Positions 32,871-45,035 of a stretch of 64,000 nucleotides of DNA are shown one piece after another. A model generated the notes under the pieces. It was not told the origin of the DNA. It saw only the letters and a list, made by a program, of their open reading frames with translations, and searched no databases. The stretch spans positions 310,001 through 374,000 of the forward strand of contig NADL03000068.1 of assembly GCA_002205965.3 (NCBI GenBank), given 5' to 3'. The position numbers and the translations under genes are program-made. Position 1 is the first letter of the stretch, and every line of letters starts with the position of its first letter. Source of the DNA: Kappaphycus alvarezii (taxonomy: Eukaryota; Rhodophyta; Florideophyceae; Gigartinales; Solieriaceae).

Positions 32871-33718
32871 CTTGTGTCGTTTAGGGCCATAAACAATACA
32901 ATCTGGGCCCCATCGATGCAATTACGAATGCTCTTCCGAGCCACAATAGATCTTTCGGGAGTCAAGGAAATGCCTGAGCATTGGACGTGCTCCTTCAACC
33001 CCGTCACGAGCTTGAACGCATCCCACGCTGATGAGCTACAAAAATATCATGGTTTCACAGCCGGATTACTTGGTCGGAACAGGCTCGTCCGGGTTTCCTT
33101 CTCTACTTTCGGAGACAAGCTGCTGCAGCCGTTTCGTCCAATGAAGCGTGTCTTACTGCTGGCCTTCGCCAGTTTTGCAAGAGCGCCCCCTCCTGCGGGT
33201 CCCTAGTGCGTAGATTACGCCTCCTTCCCCTCGGAACACAGCCGCCAGTGCTGGTAAGCAGGAAGACACTCAAACGTTCTCCCGCCCGAACGGTGCCCCC
33301 CCAACGCGGTTTCCATCTGGCAGGAGGTGGCACGATTGGTCCCCAGCCAAGTCCTGCAACAATATTGTAGGGTGAAGGCCGTTCTCCTTCAACAACACGG
33401 CGCGTTGATGGTCACTTCCAACGCCCCCTGCTTGTTGACTGGGCTACCAGCTGCTTTTTAGATTGTGGGAATGCTGCGTTTTTCGTACTGCAATTCATGC
33501 AACATGGTTTGAATGCAGCTTCATGAGACTCGCAACCCCATTTTTAGTTAGTTCCGCAGATCGCGTCCAGGTGTCACTCGACACCTGGTGCTATCCGCCG
33601 CCGTATCTACCAGCGACTGAGTTGCACTCTCTGGTCATCCATTGCTCAAGCTATCCTGTCCGAGCCCCGATGCGCATGGACGACGAGGTACATCCGGTTA
33701 GATCTTAGCCGTATAGTT
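32870..33718 (+). other. Unidentified GC-rich remnant with protein-like frames
   Basis: The segment 33290-33510 in one frame reads TVPPQRGFHLAGGGTIGPQP, then after a stop RSPSTTRRVDGHFQRPLLVD and LDCGNAAFFVLQFMQHG. A diverged copy is present in inverse orientation at 36340-36575, and this frame is better conserved between the copies than the other two, suggesting an ancestral coding sequence. The family is unknown to me. Confidence 0.4.
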
Positions 33719-33719
33719 A

Positions 33720-33765
33720 GGACGTGCGCAGTCCTCAGTAGATACTGAATGCATTAAACTTCTTT
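33720..33765 (-). repeat. Terminal inverted repeat, copy A
   Basis: GGACGTGCGCAGTCCTCAGT, then AGATACTGAATGCATTAAAC up to TTCTTT. Inverse of copy B at 36791-36839. Confidence 0.85.
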
Positions 33766-34179
33766 ACACCTTGCTGGCAATCCCCGCATTTGATATAGAT
33801 ATGAGGCCTTCAAATCTATGTGACACAAGATGCTAATGATTTTTTCAAACAAATAAATGAGAGATACAAGCAGTCTTCCCTCTAGTGTTGCAGGCTGCAG
33901 TCGGGACCTAGACCTAGAGTCCATCAAGATCTTCCGAGGATACAGCCGCGAAACGATTTAAAAATATCATTCCCCATTTGCAGTCGAAGTGCTTTCTCAA
34001 AAGCAGTTGAACATTTGTTATGCAAGTAGTTGCCGCGGGGGTTGCATGCCGCCATTGTTTCAATTTGGAACCATCATGAAAGGTAAATTATCGCACGCCA
34101 CAATCAAATCCATAAGGCATTGCCAATTCTCTCTTCTTCAGATGCGACATCTCTGGTACTTCATATAGCCGTGCCGAAG

Positions 34180-35480
34180 TGCCTACTCTGGCGGCCAACT
34201 TCACCTTCGAAGTAACTGAAACGTCTTTCTTTTCCGGTGGAACTTACTTAACAGTCCAGTCAGTGCACGGTGGTTCTAAACGCTCCCGTTGGCTCCACGG
34301 ATTTCAGCCAACACAACGCAAAACCCCATTTCAAGTTTTCGGAGCCCTTCCTCGACACCATCATTGACGTGGAGAACACACAGATCACGTCCCCGTTCCT
34401 GCCCAGCTGTATCGGTATCGACAAGTTGAGCTACTCGCTACCAGTGATACCACCATCTTCCACTGCAGAGAGCGCTACGAAATCAACGAGATTATGGAGA
34501 GCTGTGAGCAGACACTCGCTGCAGGGGTGCCCGACTTCGACATGTTCCGAGATCTGCAGCTTCCCGCCAAGCCAAACACTACAAAGGAACCATAAGTGGG
34601 AATAAGAGACTTACCTATGCAAAATCCAATGCAGCCGCCGCCTTCCTGACCTTCAGCTCAGCGTCCGACAGGCTGTGGACAGCCCCTCTGCCAGCATTGA
34701 TTAAGGATCTCGCATTATGCCAAGAAAATTTGGCCGCCCATTACATTTGGCTGCCCACCTGCATGCAATCCAGGATTCTCCCAGCCAGTGCTTTTTGAGC
34801 AAGCAAAACCCCATAACAGAAAAAAATGCCAGTCTTCATCCACGAGAGAGGGCAGGAAGAAATGAGAGAGATCCCCATCGGAGACAGCATGTGACAGGCT
34901 TTCCGCGCCCCTACAGCACTCCCCGCTGTGAAAGAATGGATGTGCCGCGCCCATTCTCGGTGACTCACAAGTGTTAACCGCAGAGAGTTCTCGAAAAGTT
35001 TTCAGTGCTATTTCCAAGATCTTTTTCTCCCTTCTCGCACACGATGCCCCAAAACGATTTGTGGAGAAACTCTTGACTACCCTGGCAAGCATGTCCTGCA
35101 TTGCTTGCACGGAGGTGGAATTACACTGGGCCATGACCATCAGGTCATCCTACTACCTACTGACCTGCAAAAGGCTGCTAATAGACACCCACTCTTGGAA
35201 CCGCGAGAAGGGCTCTGCTGCACTAAACCTGCCATTCGTACAGTGAGACGCACCGGGGGTACGACCTTTTTTGAAGTCATTCTCGGCAAACCCCTTCTGC
35301 CCTCTACCAGGAGAGTGCCGACCGTCAACCTGCTGAACTCAATCAATGCAACAAGAACTGCGAAACACAGAAGATATGATGCCTTCCTCGCAACTTCTGC
35401 AGTAAATTGGCTTTTCCCCAGGCAGTTGGCACCAAGCCGCCAAAGCTATGCTAGCCGAAGTCGCACGTTAAGTGGCTGTG
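34180..35480 (+). pseudogene. Unidentified protein-like frames inside the 3.12-kb element
   Basis: Plus-strand pieces with ordinary protein composition include FTFEVTETSFFSGGTYLTVQ (34200), FSEPFLDTIIDVENTQITSP (34335), INEIMESCEQTLAAGVPDFD (34490) and KSNAAAAFLTFSSASDRLWT (34622). They change frame and carry stops. A minus-strand frame of 141 residues also spans 34715-35140, so the coding strand of that part is unsure. I do not recognise the family. This is the natural place to look for the transposase of the element. Confidence 0.35.
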
Positions 35481-36339
35481 AGGGCAATTGAGACCAATGG
35501 AAAGGTCAAATGGGTCCTTACACAAAGGCATGCTCCGGCGCCTGCAACGACCAATGTAGCATATCTGTTGACTAGCCTCCATTCGTTTCTCTAGGGATTT
35601 CATGCCGTCCTGCCGATCCGTTAGTTTGCAAACCTGTACACGAAATACAAAATGGTTCAGGAAACAACTGCTCTCACGTTCCAAACGGGATGAAGATGAC
35701 TAGACTGAGGACATTTGTCTGCCTCTGCAGGGCCTATGCGGACCCAGATCGGTTTCAGAACCGGCTTCTTTCCTTCCCCTGCAACCAAGCCTACCGACGC
35801 CCAAACTGTGGTGCGGAAACCCCGACGTCCTTCACTGTGGCAAAGTGGCGCGCAGCTCCAATCTTCCAACTCATAAAGACTTGTAAAGCGTCAATCATTA
35901 CCAAAAAACCGACGGCGTCTGTAGGCAGTCGTCATGTCGCGAGAGTGGGGCTATTACAGGCACGGAGAAGAACACTGGTTTATCAATAGTAGGATTATAC
36001 GAGACTGGGCTGTGGCTGGTGCCTGTTTGCTGGATGAAGGGGGCTGGCTTTTATTCTGGAGAAAGCGATGATGTCGGAGACGTTGTCGCAGAGCAGAACT
36101 GGAGGAGCTTGTCATGGTCAGGGAGCAGGCAGAGTTGGGTTTGTTCAGAAGCAGTTATTGTACGTTACGCTATCCTGCACTTTGCTCGGATCTCATCCAA
36201 GCATTAAAGGACCCAAAGCTTCCCTAGGTTCCAAACAGTAAAGCAATACATACGTCCCCCTTCCAGTAGTTATCTCATACACACACAGTGGGATCAATCG
36301 AGCTGGTTTAAAGTGTGTGGTGCGATGATTGGGAGTCCT

Positions 36340-36575
36340 CTAAACTTGCATTGAAACCATGTTGCAGGATCTACAGTACGAATACCTGACCATTTCCACC
36401 ATCCAAAAGGTTGCCGGTAACCCAATCAACAGGCAGGCGACGTTGAAAGCGACCATCGACGCGGCGTGTCGTTGAAGGAGAATTGCTATCACCCTGGAGG
36501 GTTGGTCTAAGTCCCGGCTGGGGACGGATCGTGCCTCCTCCACAAGCTAATACAAAGCGTCGGGGTGGCACCATC
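36340..36575 (-). pseudogene. Inverse, diverged copy of the 33.3-33.5 kb remnant
   Basis: The minus strand reads MVPPRRFVLACGGGTIRPQP, then NSPSTTRRVDGRFQRRLPVD and LLDGGNGQVFVL, closely parallel to the plus-strand frame at 33290-33510. Nucleotide similarity is clear by eye (CTCCTTCAAC, GATGGTC, TGTTGA blocks). The protein is unknown. Confidence 0.6.
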
Positions 36576-36790
36576 CGAGCGTGGAGACAGGAATGGGGAC
36601 GAGCGGGGACAAGACTGTTGTTACCGTGTAAATTGGCTTGAAATCGTTGTTATTTTCGCAGGTCATGGTTGTAGGCGGTGTTGAGGATTGTGAGGGGTTG
36701 AGGGGTCTCATTCTGAGATGAGAGAGGGGCAGCGGGTCCACGACGGAAACATCAAGGCACGGACTGCAAAGCCACTTAGTTTCAAATTAA

Positions 36791-36839
36791 AAGAAAGAAT
36801 ATCAATGCATTCAGTATCTACTGGAGACTGCGCACGTCC
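36791..36839 (+). repeat. Terminal inverted repeat, copy B
   Basis: AAGAAAGAATATCAATGCAT followed by TCAGTATCTACTGGAGACTG and CGCACGTCC. Differs from copy A by a few bases and a one-base indel. Confidence 0.85.
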
Positions 36840-39180
36840 GAAAAGAAGAACAACATTTACTTGTAGGCCGGCAGTGTTGTACAAAGTCACAGGACTTGTG
36901 GCAACACTACAAGCCTAGAAGAATCTTATCTCACAGACGGGTCAAAACTTTCAATATTATTCATTATTAGAAGCATTTGCCGGAAAAATCATGTACAGTA
37001 CTGTATAGTATGTACTGCTGTCACTTGTCCGGTCAAAGAGTCCCGCGCCCGTCTCCTTTTCACACCCTCCAATGACCTGCGCCCCCCCCCCCTTAGGGAA
37101 ATGGCCGTCCTTCCTTGGGTACATCTCTTGTCAATGAAGCACCCTAATTCCCCCCACTTTTCAAAGAAGTATACAGTACAAATCGTCTCTACTTTTATCA
37201 GTAGCACAGTAAAACAAAGCGTCAATAAACAGAAAACGGTTCCATCTTGATATACTGTGTAAAGTAGTACCCTAGCTAGTAGAAAAGTACAGTAACGAGT
37301 AAATATCATCTCTCTTCTTGCGAGGGCTGCGGAGAAAAGTGCACTACAGTACATATACTGTACTTGATCAACTCGAGAAAGGCGGACCGCGTTTTCCAAT
37401 GCGGTAGACACCGTAAAACCTGATGCCGTGACTACACCGGGATCGCAGACTCTTTACCCTGACATACCTATGCTGATGGTCTCATACATATTCTAACCGG
37501 CTACTTTAGAGTCTTTATTCTAAACTGCTCCTTCGCGCCGTCACCGTTTGAAGAATCGATTTCTTCACATTTGAACACATCTCAATGCGGCCCAATTGTT
37601 ACGTATTCATGCAGACCTACAGTTTATGAAAGACAAGTCCTAAGATGTCCGCTGCAGTCAGAACCCTATTGGCCCGCCTTTGGTCCAACGCGAGGCCAGC
37701 GGGGCCCTACGTGAAGAAGCGCCGTTTGTACGTCAAAAGGCTTACAAGGAGCGGTAAATAGACAATGAACATACATCTGCATCTCTAGATCTGTGAAATG
37801 ACTGCGGGAATCATGGTCTCATGTTCCATTACTGATATCTAGTTCAATCCCATGCGACACCAAGGGAAACGTGGTTGTCTGGAAAACATTAGGATAGATT
37901 GAATTTATCTTAGAACAGCGAAAACACCCAAAACTCCCCCCCCTAGAGAAACAGTGCCGAAAGAACCTAGAGGATCGGAGATGGTCTTCCACGGCCAGTA
38001 TAGATAATCAAGGGCATAGATGCTGGAACTAGAGCACAGTAATCTAGCTGAATTAGGGAATAGAGTGTGTGTTTACTGTGGAAGCCCGGAAGGCTGAGAA
38101 CCAGGGGGGGTTGAGGAAGGCGCTATGCAGCAATGAACATAGCAGACGTCTTCATTCCATCTAGCTGAATGCAAAGCTTTATTTACATCTTATGGTCCAG
38201 TGATCATCTAACCGTATCTACAAAAGCCAACTGGGCACGGACATACTGTACAACTCCCCCATATCGCATTGGTGAATTGACCTGAACATATTGTCGTCCC
38301 AAGTCGTGAAGTAGAAATTAAGCTAGACATCGATAAAGAATTTCGTAACCAGATTCCGCTTGCTCGTTGTCTCGAGATCAATCTGCTGGAAAGCTTTCTT
38401 TTGTTAGATTTCCTTCTGGCAGCTTGAGGATTCCTCAGAAGGGTACGGAAGAAACACATTGTAAACACTGAGGTGTGCGTTGTAAATTTTTAGCTCACAC
38501 ATTTAATAGTTTTGAAAGGTTACCTGCGAGGTCAAGACTTGGCGGTGTTAGTACTTGCAGCTAGAAGCATCATTGTAGTTTATAAGAAGGGTAGAAAAGT
38601 AGTCAAGATATTACGCCCCCTACTGAATGAAGTAAAAAATGTATTACCTTGTTACATACGTACATATCCTGTCGGCGGGCATGGCAATTCATGTACTTAC
38701 ACAAAGCAGGTAACTGTGTGATGCTTTAGTTTTTGAAAAAAAAGGTTACAGATGGTGTTACTCTTTGCTACAGACCGGTATATTCGCTTTGTACGCCAGA
38801 GTTTAATACGCGGCGAGATTATTGAGATGCACTCACCTACAAATTCAGACTTTCTGCCAGCACTACTCCATTGCAACAGAGGGAAAGTTTTGGGTGTTGT
38901 TACTGTTGGAAGATGTATTCGATCTATCGTGTATCGCGATATTTCTTTGTAAGACTCATCTTCCCTATGGATCACACGCTGCAGCAATTGCTCGGATAGG
39001 TGAGCCAAACCAAATCGAGAAAAGCGTTGACAGCAACATGGATCCATATTTAGCATGTAGTCGCAAAGCGGTTTGACTCCTCGAAAGCAATTTGGGAAGG
39101 TCCATTAGTACAAAACCAATTGTTTCAAACAGGCATTTTGCAATCGCCATGCCATGGTAGAGCTTAAAAGGTGGAGCCAT
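36840..39180. other. No recognised gene; palindrome-rich part 36990-37370
   Basis: AT-rich sequence without recognisable protein. TACAGTACTGTA at about 36993 and further short ACAGTAC/GTACTGT units up to 37370 form a loose palindrome island. A minus-strand frame at 38208-38468 has no recognised motif. Confidence 0.5.
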
Positions 39181-39188
39181 AGATATGT

Positions 39189-39305
39189 ACTATTGTACAG
39201 TACAGTACAGTACAGTGCTGTATTGCACTGTACCATATTCAGTACTGTATTTGCGGTACATATACTGTACTGTACAGTACAGTGCTGTACTGCACAGCGC
39301 AGTGT
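39189..39305. repeat. TACTGTACAGTA palindrome island
   Basis: Dense GTACAGTACAGTACAGTGCT-type units in both orientations, including CTGTACTGTACAGTACAGTG near 39268. The stretch can fold into several alternative hairpins. Open frames over it (runs of Tyr-Cys-Thr-Val) are by-products of the repeat. Confidence 0.85.
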
Positions 39306-39580
39306 TTTACAAAGCCAGTGCATGGCACGGACACAGTTTGAACTTTTGCTCAAAATCAAAAATGTAGTAATAATTTAACTTTGAGATATTAACATTAAAA
39401 AAACACAAAACGAATCTAAAATCATTGAATTCTGTTTTTGGATATCTAAGAGGCAATGGTGATGATATTTTCTTATTCAATATCTAGAATTAGGTTGGAT
39501 AACTGCGTGAGGTGTGAAATTTAGGAGACCCACTGCGAAGTGAAGATGGTATTTACTCATTCATTATCTTGAGTGAGAGA

Positions 39581-39609
39581 GAAGTGTAATGCATTCAGTA
39601 TCTACTGAG
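39581..39609 (+). repeat. Terminal-repeat family, copy C
   Basis: Contains TAATGCATTCAGTATCTACT then GAG, identical to the inner part of copy A. The outer GCGCACGTCC part is not present. Confidence 0.75.
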
Positions 39610-40970
39610 AACCGACTGACCCACTATTCAGATTAGGACTAGATAGACAATGTCGGCCACATTGAGTGATCGCTATCATTTCTCACACTACAGTAGTGAG
39701 GTAGATCCTTTACGCATGGCTTATAGACAGATTCCGGCGTTTAAAATTGACACGTCGTCAGTAGCTGTCCCGGATAATTCAGACAAAAGCTAAAAAGGTT
39801 CTTACCAGGAATGGCTGCATTTAAGGCATATTCAGATTTAATCAATTTGTCATCCAAAATCAGTTAAACTCAAAGCAATGTAAGTTGTGCTTGCCGCGAA
39901 GGGATGTTGTCTCTTTAAATCACGTCCATCCTCGGGAGGTCGGATTTTAAGGTGTACGGTTCCATTCCTTTCGACCTTTTAGCCTGCTTCTACAGCCTGA
40001 TTGCAGTGATACATATTTGAAGATCATATTATTGAGCGAAAAAAAATGTGGCAATATTGACTCATAATGAAACAAAAATTGCGTTAAGGAACAAATTAAC
40101 TCCTTGGAATCAAGAAATGGACCTCTTAAATGTTGATCACAATATTTATAAGCTTTATCAATAGACTAGACAAGCTTTTTTGCTGATGAAGAATAATGTA
40201 GGTATCAATCTGCGAATTAAAGCTAACGATGGCAATGCATCCAGTTTAAGTTTTAATTGAGTTATCGGCAGCGGTTTTGTATTAGCTGCATAATAGATTT
40301 TATATTAGCTGCATAATAGACCTCTCAACGAAATACGAGGGATACTGCAAAATAGCGAATACTATCCTTTAACCTTGGTTGAATACAGCAACACGCATTA
40401 TTTTTTAATGAAATATAAGTAGATTGCAAATTTTATGCAGCCCTACTATAAAGACCGCCATGCACACAAAATTCAAAATAATGTTTCGAGAATACAGTAA
40501 TAACTAAATTCGACCGCCTTTTATTGAATGAGGCGATCAATTGTATTATTATTCAGTCTTCAAATGTTTTAGTGATCTCTTGTCCGGCAAGGAGACACCA
40601 AATGCACTTTGAACACTCTTTCTCTGCACCATTTTCTACAAACTGACCAAAAAAGCCCTAAATATCCCATTCTCAACCTGGAACCACCGATACAGATTGA
40701 ACTCTGAATTTTTCCCTGCAAAATTCCCCTACCAGCGCCCAGACCCACCTCAAATACTCAGACTGATTCTGAACGCGAAGAGTGCCCAATATCCACGCAC
40801 TAGGCAAATCAGGCGCTTTTACTTTAAGCGTACGCAGTAGCAGAGCGCGATGCAGAACTAGAAAATTACAGTACAATACCGGATTACGAAAGCGATGAGG
40901 AACAGGGCTCCCCTTGCCCGTTTTTTGACACTTTTCATGAGACAGGCGATGCAAGGGCTATTTTAAGCAT
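39610..40970. other. No recognised gene
   Basis: AT-rich. A direct duplication TATTAGCTGCATAATAGA occurs around 40278 and 40303. A minus-strand frame 40673-40954 has no recognised domain; it may belong to the decayed transposon that follows. Confidence 0.45.
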
Positions 40971-40983
40971 GACAAAATTCTGT

Positions 40984-41990
40984 TTAGAGGAGTTTCAAAA
41001 ACTATGAGATTTTTTTGGAGCTTACATCGAACGAAACCATAATGTTGGAAATGGGAGAAAAGGCGACATCACAGGTAAAGATGCGCTTTTTATGATGTTG
41101 TCAACGCTGAAATATGGTGGTCAATAGGACTGGATAGCCCGAGTTTTTGGAAAAAAGGGCTTTCGTTTGAATCATTTCTGGAAAAGTGTGTTATTTTAAT
41201 TTCGGATGTTAATTTTTATGCTGCACACACAGTTGTTGGTGCGCTGTATTCGATGAAAAGAATTAATTTTAGAAGAAAAGAAATTTCAGTCCTTTCCATA
41301 CGCTCGTTACGCAACTGATGTGACTTTTCAGCAGTCATGCAGGCCTAGTGGAAACGTACAGGAAGGTGAGAAATATTTCAGTGGAAAGCATAAATTGTAT
41401 GGGTATAAAGTTGAAGTATCTGTGCTTCCCAACGGTCTTGCGATTGGTTGCTCTCTACAATATCCAGGGTATATACCTGATTAAAAACTTTTCCAAGAAA
41501 ATCTCGAATTCCATTCTGAAGAACTCAAGAAGGAATCAGGAGAGTTTTAATCTCATGATCAGGGGAAATTGGCCACTCACTACCCAAATGTGTGGGCCAT
41601 AATCATGGATAAGGGTTACACTGGAGCAGCGGAGATTTCCAGGGCAATTAATCCTAAAAAAACACATAGTGGGAATCTATCGAGAGCTGATGAGAATATA
41701 AATATCAGGATTTATAGCGACCGTATTATTGTTGAAAATTTTTTGGACGGCTCGGAGGTAACTGGAACGTTGTAGGCGGGAAATGGAATTGAGTAGAGAA
41801 GAATTATGAATATTATTTTAAGCTTTGTGTGGGCCTTACAAATCTTCACATCCGTTGGCACCCATAGCGCTCTGGCGATAATAGTCGCTTTCACTGTATG
41901 CGCAATAGCATACACGAAATTGGCTCAAGCCGGGTCCTGAAGCGGCGCCGCATTCAGGAGAGGTACAGAAAGAGGCGTAAGGCACGTATG
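40984..41990 (+). pseudogene. DDE_Tnp_4-type (Harbinger-like) transposase, decayed
   Basis: Translation of the plus strand gives CLEEFQKL, then DFFGAYIERNHNVGNGRKGD, ITGKDALFMMLSTLKYGG and DWIARVFGKKGFRFESFLEK. After a damaged stretch come YATDVTFQQSCRPSGNVQEG (first Asp), YFSGKHKLYGYKVEVSVLPN, CSLQYPGYIPD, then PNVWAIIMDKGYTGAAEIS and IYSDRIIVENF (Glu). A lost T in a T-run near 41745 shifts the frame to FGRL and later FKLCVGLTNLHIRWHP. This pattern is known from oomycete and algal DDE_4 transposases. At least four in-frame stops and several frameshifts are present. It is a different lineage from the 4.5-kb Harbinger copy. Confidence 0.75.
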
Positions 41991-44690
41991 GATCTGCAGT
42001 TTAGGGACATTGGGGCTCGTGGGAGGTAGTCTCTAAGGTTATTGATGAGTTACGCCGGTCATAATAAAAGCTTCATGCATTTCACCTATGTTTTTTTAAG
42101 TGGTACAGTATATATACAAGAATTCTGCTGCGTATTTTATTCAATCCCTGATATTTTTTCTAATACTTAGTCGTTTGCCATATTCGTTGCTCACTCGAGA
42201 ATTACTTGGTGTTTGATGAGAATGACATTATCTGGTTTAGAGACCTAATTCAGAACTTTTCCAAACTTCTCACTGAAATAGTATTGTGAAATATTCACCT
42301 TGGAACTGTAATATACCTCTATTTCGTTCTAATGATATTGATTAGGCTCAATTAAAAAGATGCCATTTAAATGGTAATACATGGCAAAAAGAAGATAAAA
42401 GTTGTAGAAGTGATCCAGAGTGAAAGTAAAAGTTCTAAAAAACAAAACAATTGAAACTAAGGACATTAGAACATTTGTGATTATGCCATGAAAGAAGATG
42501 AAAAGCGGGAAGTAAGTAGTAGAAAAAGAGTCAAATTGGAGTAAAAAGAGAGCAACCACGGTGTATAATGTCGATTTAAATGTAGAACAGTTCAACAGGG
42601 TTCTTTCGCATCTGAGAACAATTTTAAGACAAATAAGGATCCAAAGTTTACATTACTTTGCAAACACCTCTAGAGCCGGTTATTTCAGACAGATTGCAAG
42701 GAAAAGTAGCAGTTTCTTATGAAAATTTTCGAGACATTATTTTTCCACGGAGAGCTTGCATAGCCAGAGGTGCCAAGAGAACTTCCAGATAAAATAGGAA
42801 ATCACGCGGTTTTCCCTTTAGTGCTGGCAAGGGTACAACGATAGCTTGGAATAGAGAGGCGTTACTTGGATTTCGCAGGCAATTTTACCGAGGGTTTAAT
42901 ACTATTATATTTCGCTTGAGCGTTGAGTTCCAGAGAATTTACTTAATTATGTAGTCTTTACACGGATAGATCATTCTTTGGGAGCATGGCGTTTCGCATT
43001 TACTGCTAAATTGCTTGAAAATTCGGTTCAATTTTGGGCGAAATTTTGGATTACGGGGTCAAGACAGACGTGTAAGGGATTGGACGGTAAAATGATTTTT
43101 CAATAGTCCTCCAGACACCAGTGTCTGTAGAATAGAGTTTCTGTCTCCGAGAGGGTTGAATGCTGAAGGTAAATCAGCAGTCGGGAGCAAGTAGACATTT
43201 CATTCATTTGCACTGTGAAATGATTGACTTTAAAATGTTCAGGTGGTTCCCTCAGTATAGAAGCTAAGGGAACCTACAAATGATTTCAGTAACTTCTAGT
43301 AGGTCATTAAAAGTGGTAGAACTCAAGAAAAACAGGCCCCCAAAGTCCACGGACTTCCCAATTTTAACTGTACCCAGGTCATAGAACAGAACCAAGAGTC
43401 CTCGGTTTCCAAAGCGAGGTTCACTTATCGGAGAATAGGCCAATCATTTGGAGAGACAGCGGAGATCGGACGATGGGAACGCTGTTAAGTGAGGTGCCTC
43501 TAGTGTTACAAGCCCCAAAGCGCATTATTCTGCAGTTTAATAATGCTTCCTAGCTTGTTATCCGATTAACGGATTAGATAATAGGTGGAACTGGTGTAGA
43601 ATCGAGAGAGTCACTGCGAGGGAGTATAATATTTCTTTCCCCAAGAAGTGAAGTAAAAAATCAATGCATATGCGGAGTTGATACTAGCGGCCTTGGTGAA
43701 ACAAATTCGTTGCATTGAACCGGTGAATTTTTCCTTTCAAAGAAAGGAGGTTTGAGAAAAGATCCTGAAGATTTCGATTACGGATCACAAAAGCTTGATT
43801 TTAGGACTTTCTTCGTATTATTTTTGGCCTTATCAATATAGAAGACCGCAAAAGCAAAAAGAGGACTGATATTCTTCAAAAACTTGAGCAAACGTGAATA
43901 TCTTTTATGGATATAAAACATTCGCCCATATAAGGATGAATGAACAGAGAAATATTTATAATGTAGCTGATGAAGGACCTCATCAAATTTATGAAACAAA
44001 TTTGGTAGTATTTTGCAGTTAGAATGGGGTGCAATTTAATGTAAGTATTGGTTGTACATTTTTGACTAGCAACCAATTTATGATGTCCAGGTGCAGTCCA
44101 TACTGGTGATAATCTTTCGATGTAACGAAAGATAGAATAAACCCTTTATTTATATTTATAGTGCAAAAATTCTAATGTTCCCATCCAGACGGGGTTATAT
44201 CCACAAAAAAATTTCGTAAGAAAATTACTGGTAGGAATTGTTCATCTGGTAAAATATTGACAATAGTTTGAGATAAGGCAGCCCTGCTTTAATAAAGGGA
44301 GAGGTTTCGGAAAACTTTTTCTAATGTTCAGCAGCAGTGTAAATATACGATGTTTAGGTAGGAGAACTCTAGATCCTAAGGGATTTTCGAAGTTTCAAGG
44401 ACAACGATGGAATCGCGGAAAGGATGATAATGATTTCTTCTCGTAGACTCCAATATTGAGGGCTCTTAGAAGAAATTTACTAGATTTGAGATTTTTGTAT
44501 CAAAATGAAGCGATATGCTGCGATTTAGCTAAAATTCATGCGTAATAGAAGTAGAGAGAAAAATTCGCGAAAGCTCGGGTTTCAGTTTGAAACGCAATTG
44601 GCACAAGTAATATAGTGCCACTGGCAGAGCTGATTTTAATGTTTTCTTGATCTAATTTCTGAACAATCCTCTCACCGATAACAGCAGGCA

Positions 44691-45035
44691 CTATACTGTA
44701 CAGTAAGTGAATTTCTGTCGACTGTCAACGACAATTGATCCTGGTACTGTAAACTCATCCGTGTGGGTCAAGGCGTGCGATCCGGACCACTCGGCCCCCA
44801 ACTTGTAGCTGATGTTTTCACAAGTATGATCTACTCGTCGGGCCAAGTGTCGACGTAACTCATCTCTGACATTGATATTAGATTTGTATAGTGCAATGCT
44901 CAGTGCACTGTTATTCCCGTCCAGGTACGGAATCCTGTCAAATAATGAGACAACTGACACAATCACACCTAAGCTCACAAAAATTTCTCTGTCATTCTTT
45001 TCCTTCAAGCACCCAGAGATGCAGTAGCACAGCAC
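44691..45035 (-). CDS. Hypothetical protein, doubtful
   Basis: A 114-residue frame (MLCYCISGCLKEKNDREIFV at the start) in otherwise gene-poor DNA. Its end overlaps an ACTGTACAGTA palindrome, which argues against a conserved gene. No domain, signal peptide or homology is recognised. It may be a chance frame or a transposon scrap. Confidence 0.15.
   Translation of the reverse strand: MLCYCISGCLKEKNDREIFVSLGVIVSVVSLFDRIPYLDGNNSALSIALYKSNINVRDELRRHLARRVDHTCENISYKLGAEWSGSHALTHTDEFTVPGSIVVDSRQKFTYCTV

Larger units (their letters stand above)
33720..36839. mobile_element. 3.12-kb element with ~45-bp terminal inverted repeats
   Basis: The left end begins GGACGTGCGCAGTCCTCAGT and continues with AGATACTGAATGCATT, then after two bases a TTCTTT run. 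The right end is its inverse (AATGCATTCAGTATCTACTG ... GCGCACGTCC, ending at 36839). The inner part of this repeat recurs at 39581-39609 and 51570-51598, so it is a family present in several copies. The interior has decayed protein-like frames but no transposase I recognise. No target duplication was identified at the ends. Confidence 0.6.

Noticed and set aside
36990-39305. CRISPR-like or regular repeat array
   Set aside because: Repeat units are palindromic, variable in spacing and without unique spacers; the host is a eukaryote.
39154-39378. Protein frames with Tyr-Cys-Thr-Val repeats
   Set aside because: They are translations of the GTACTGTACAGTAC palindrome repeat in several frames on both strands.
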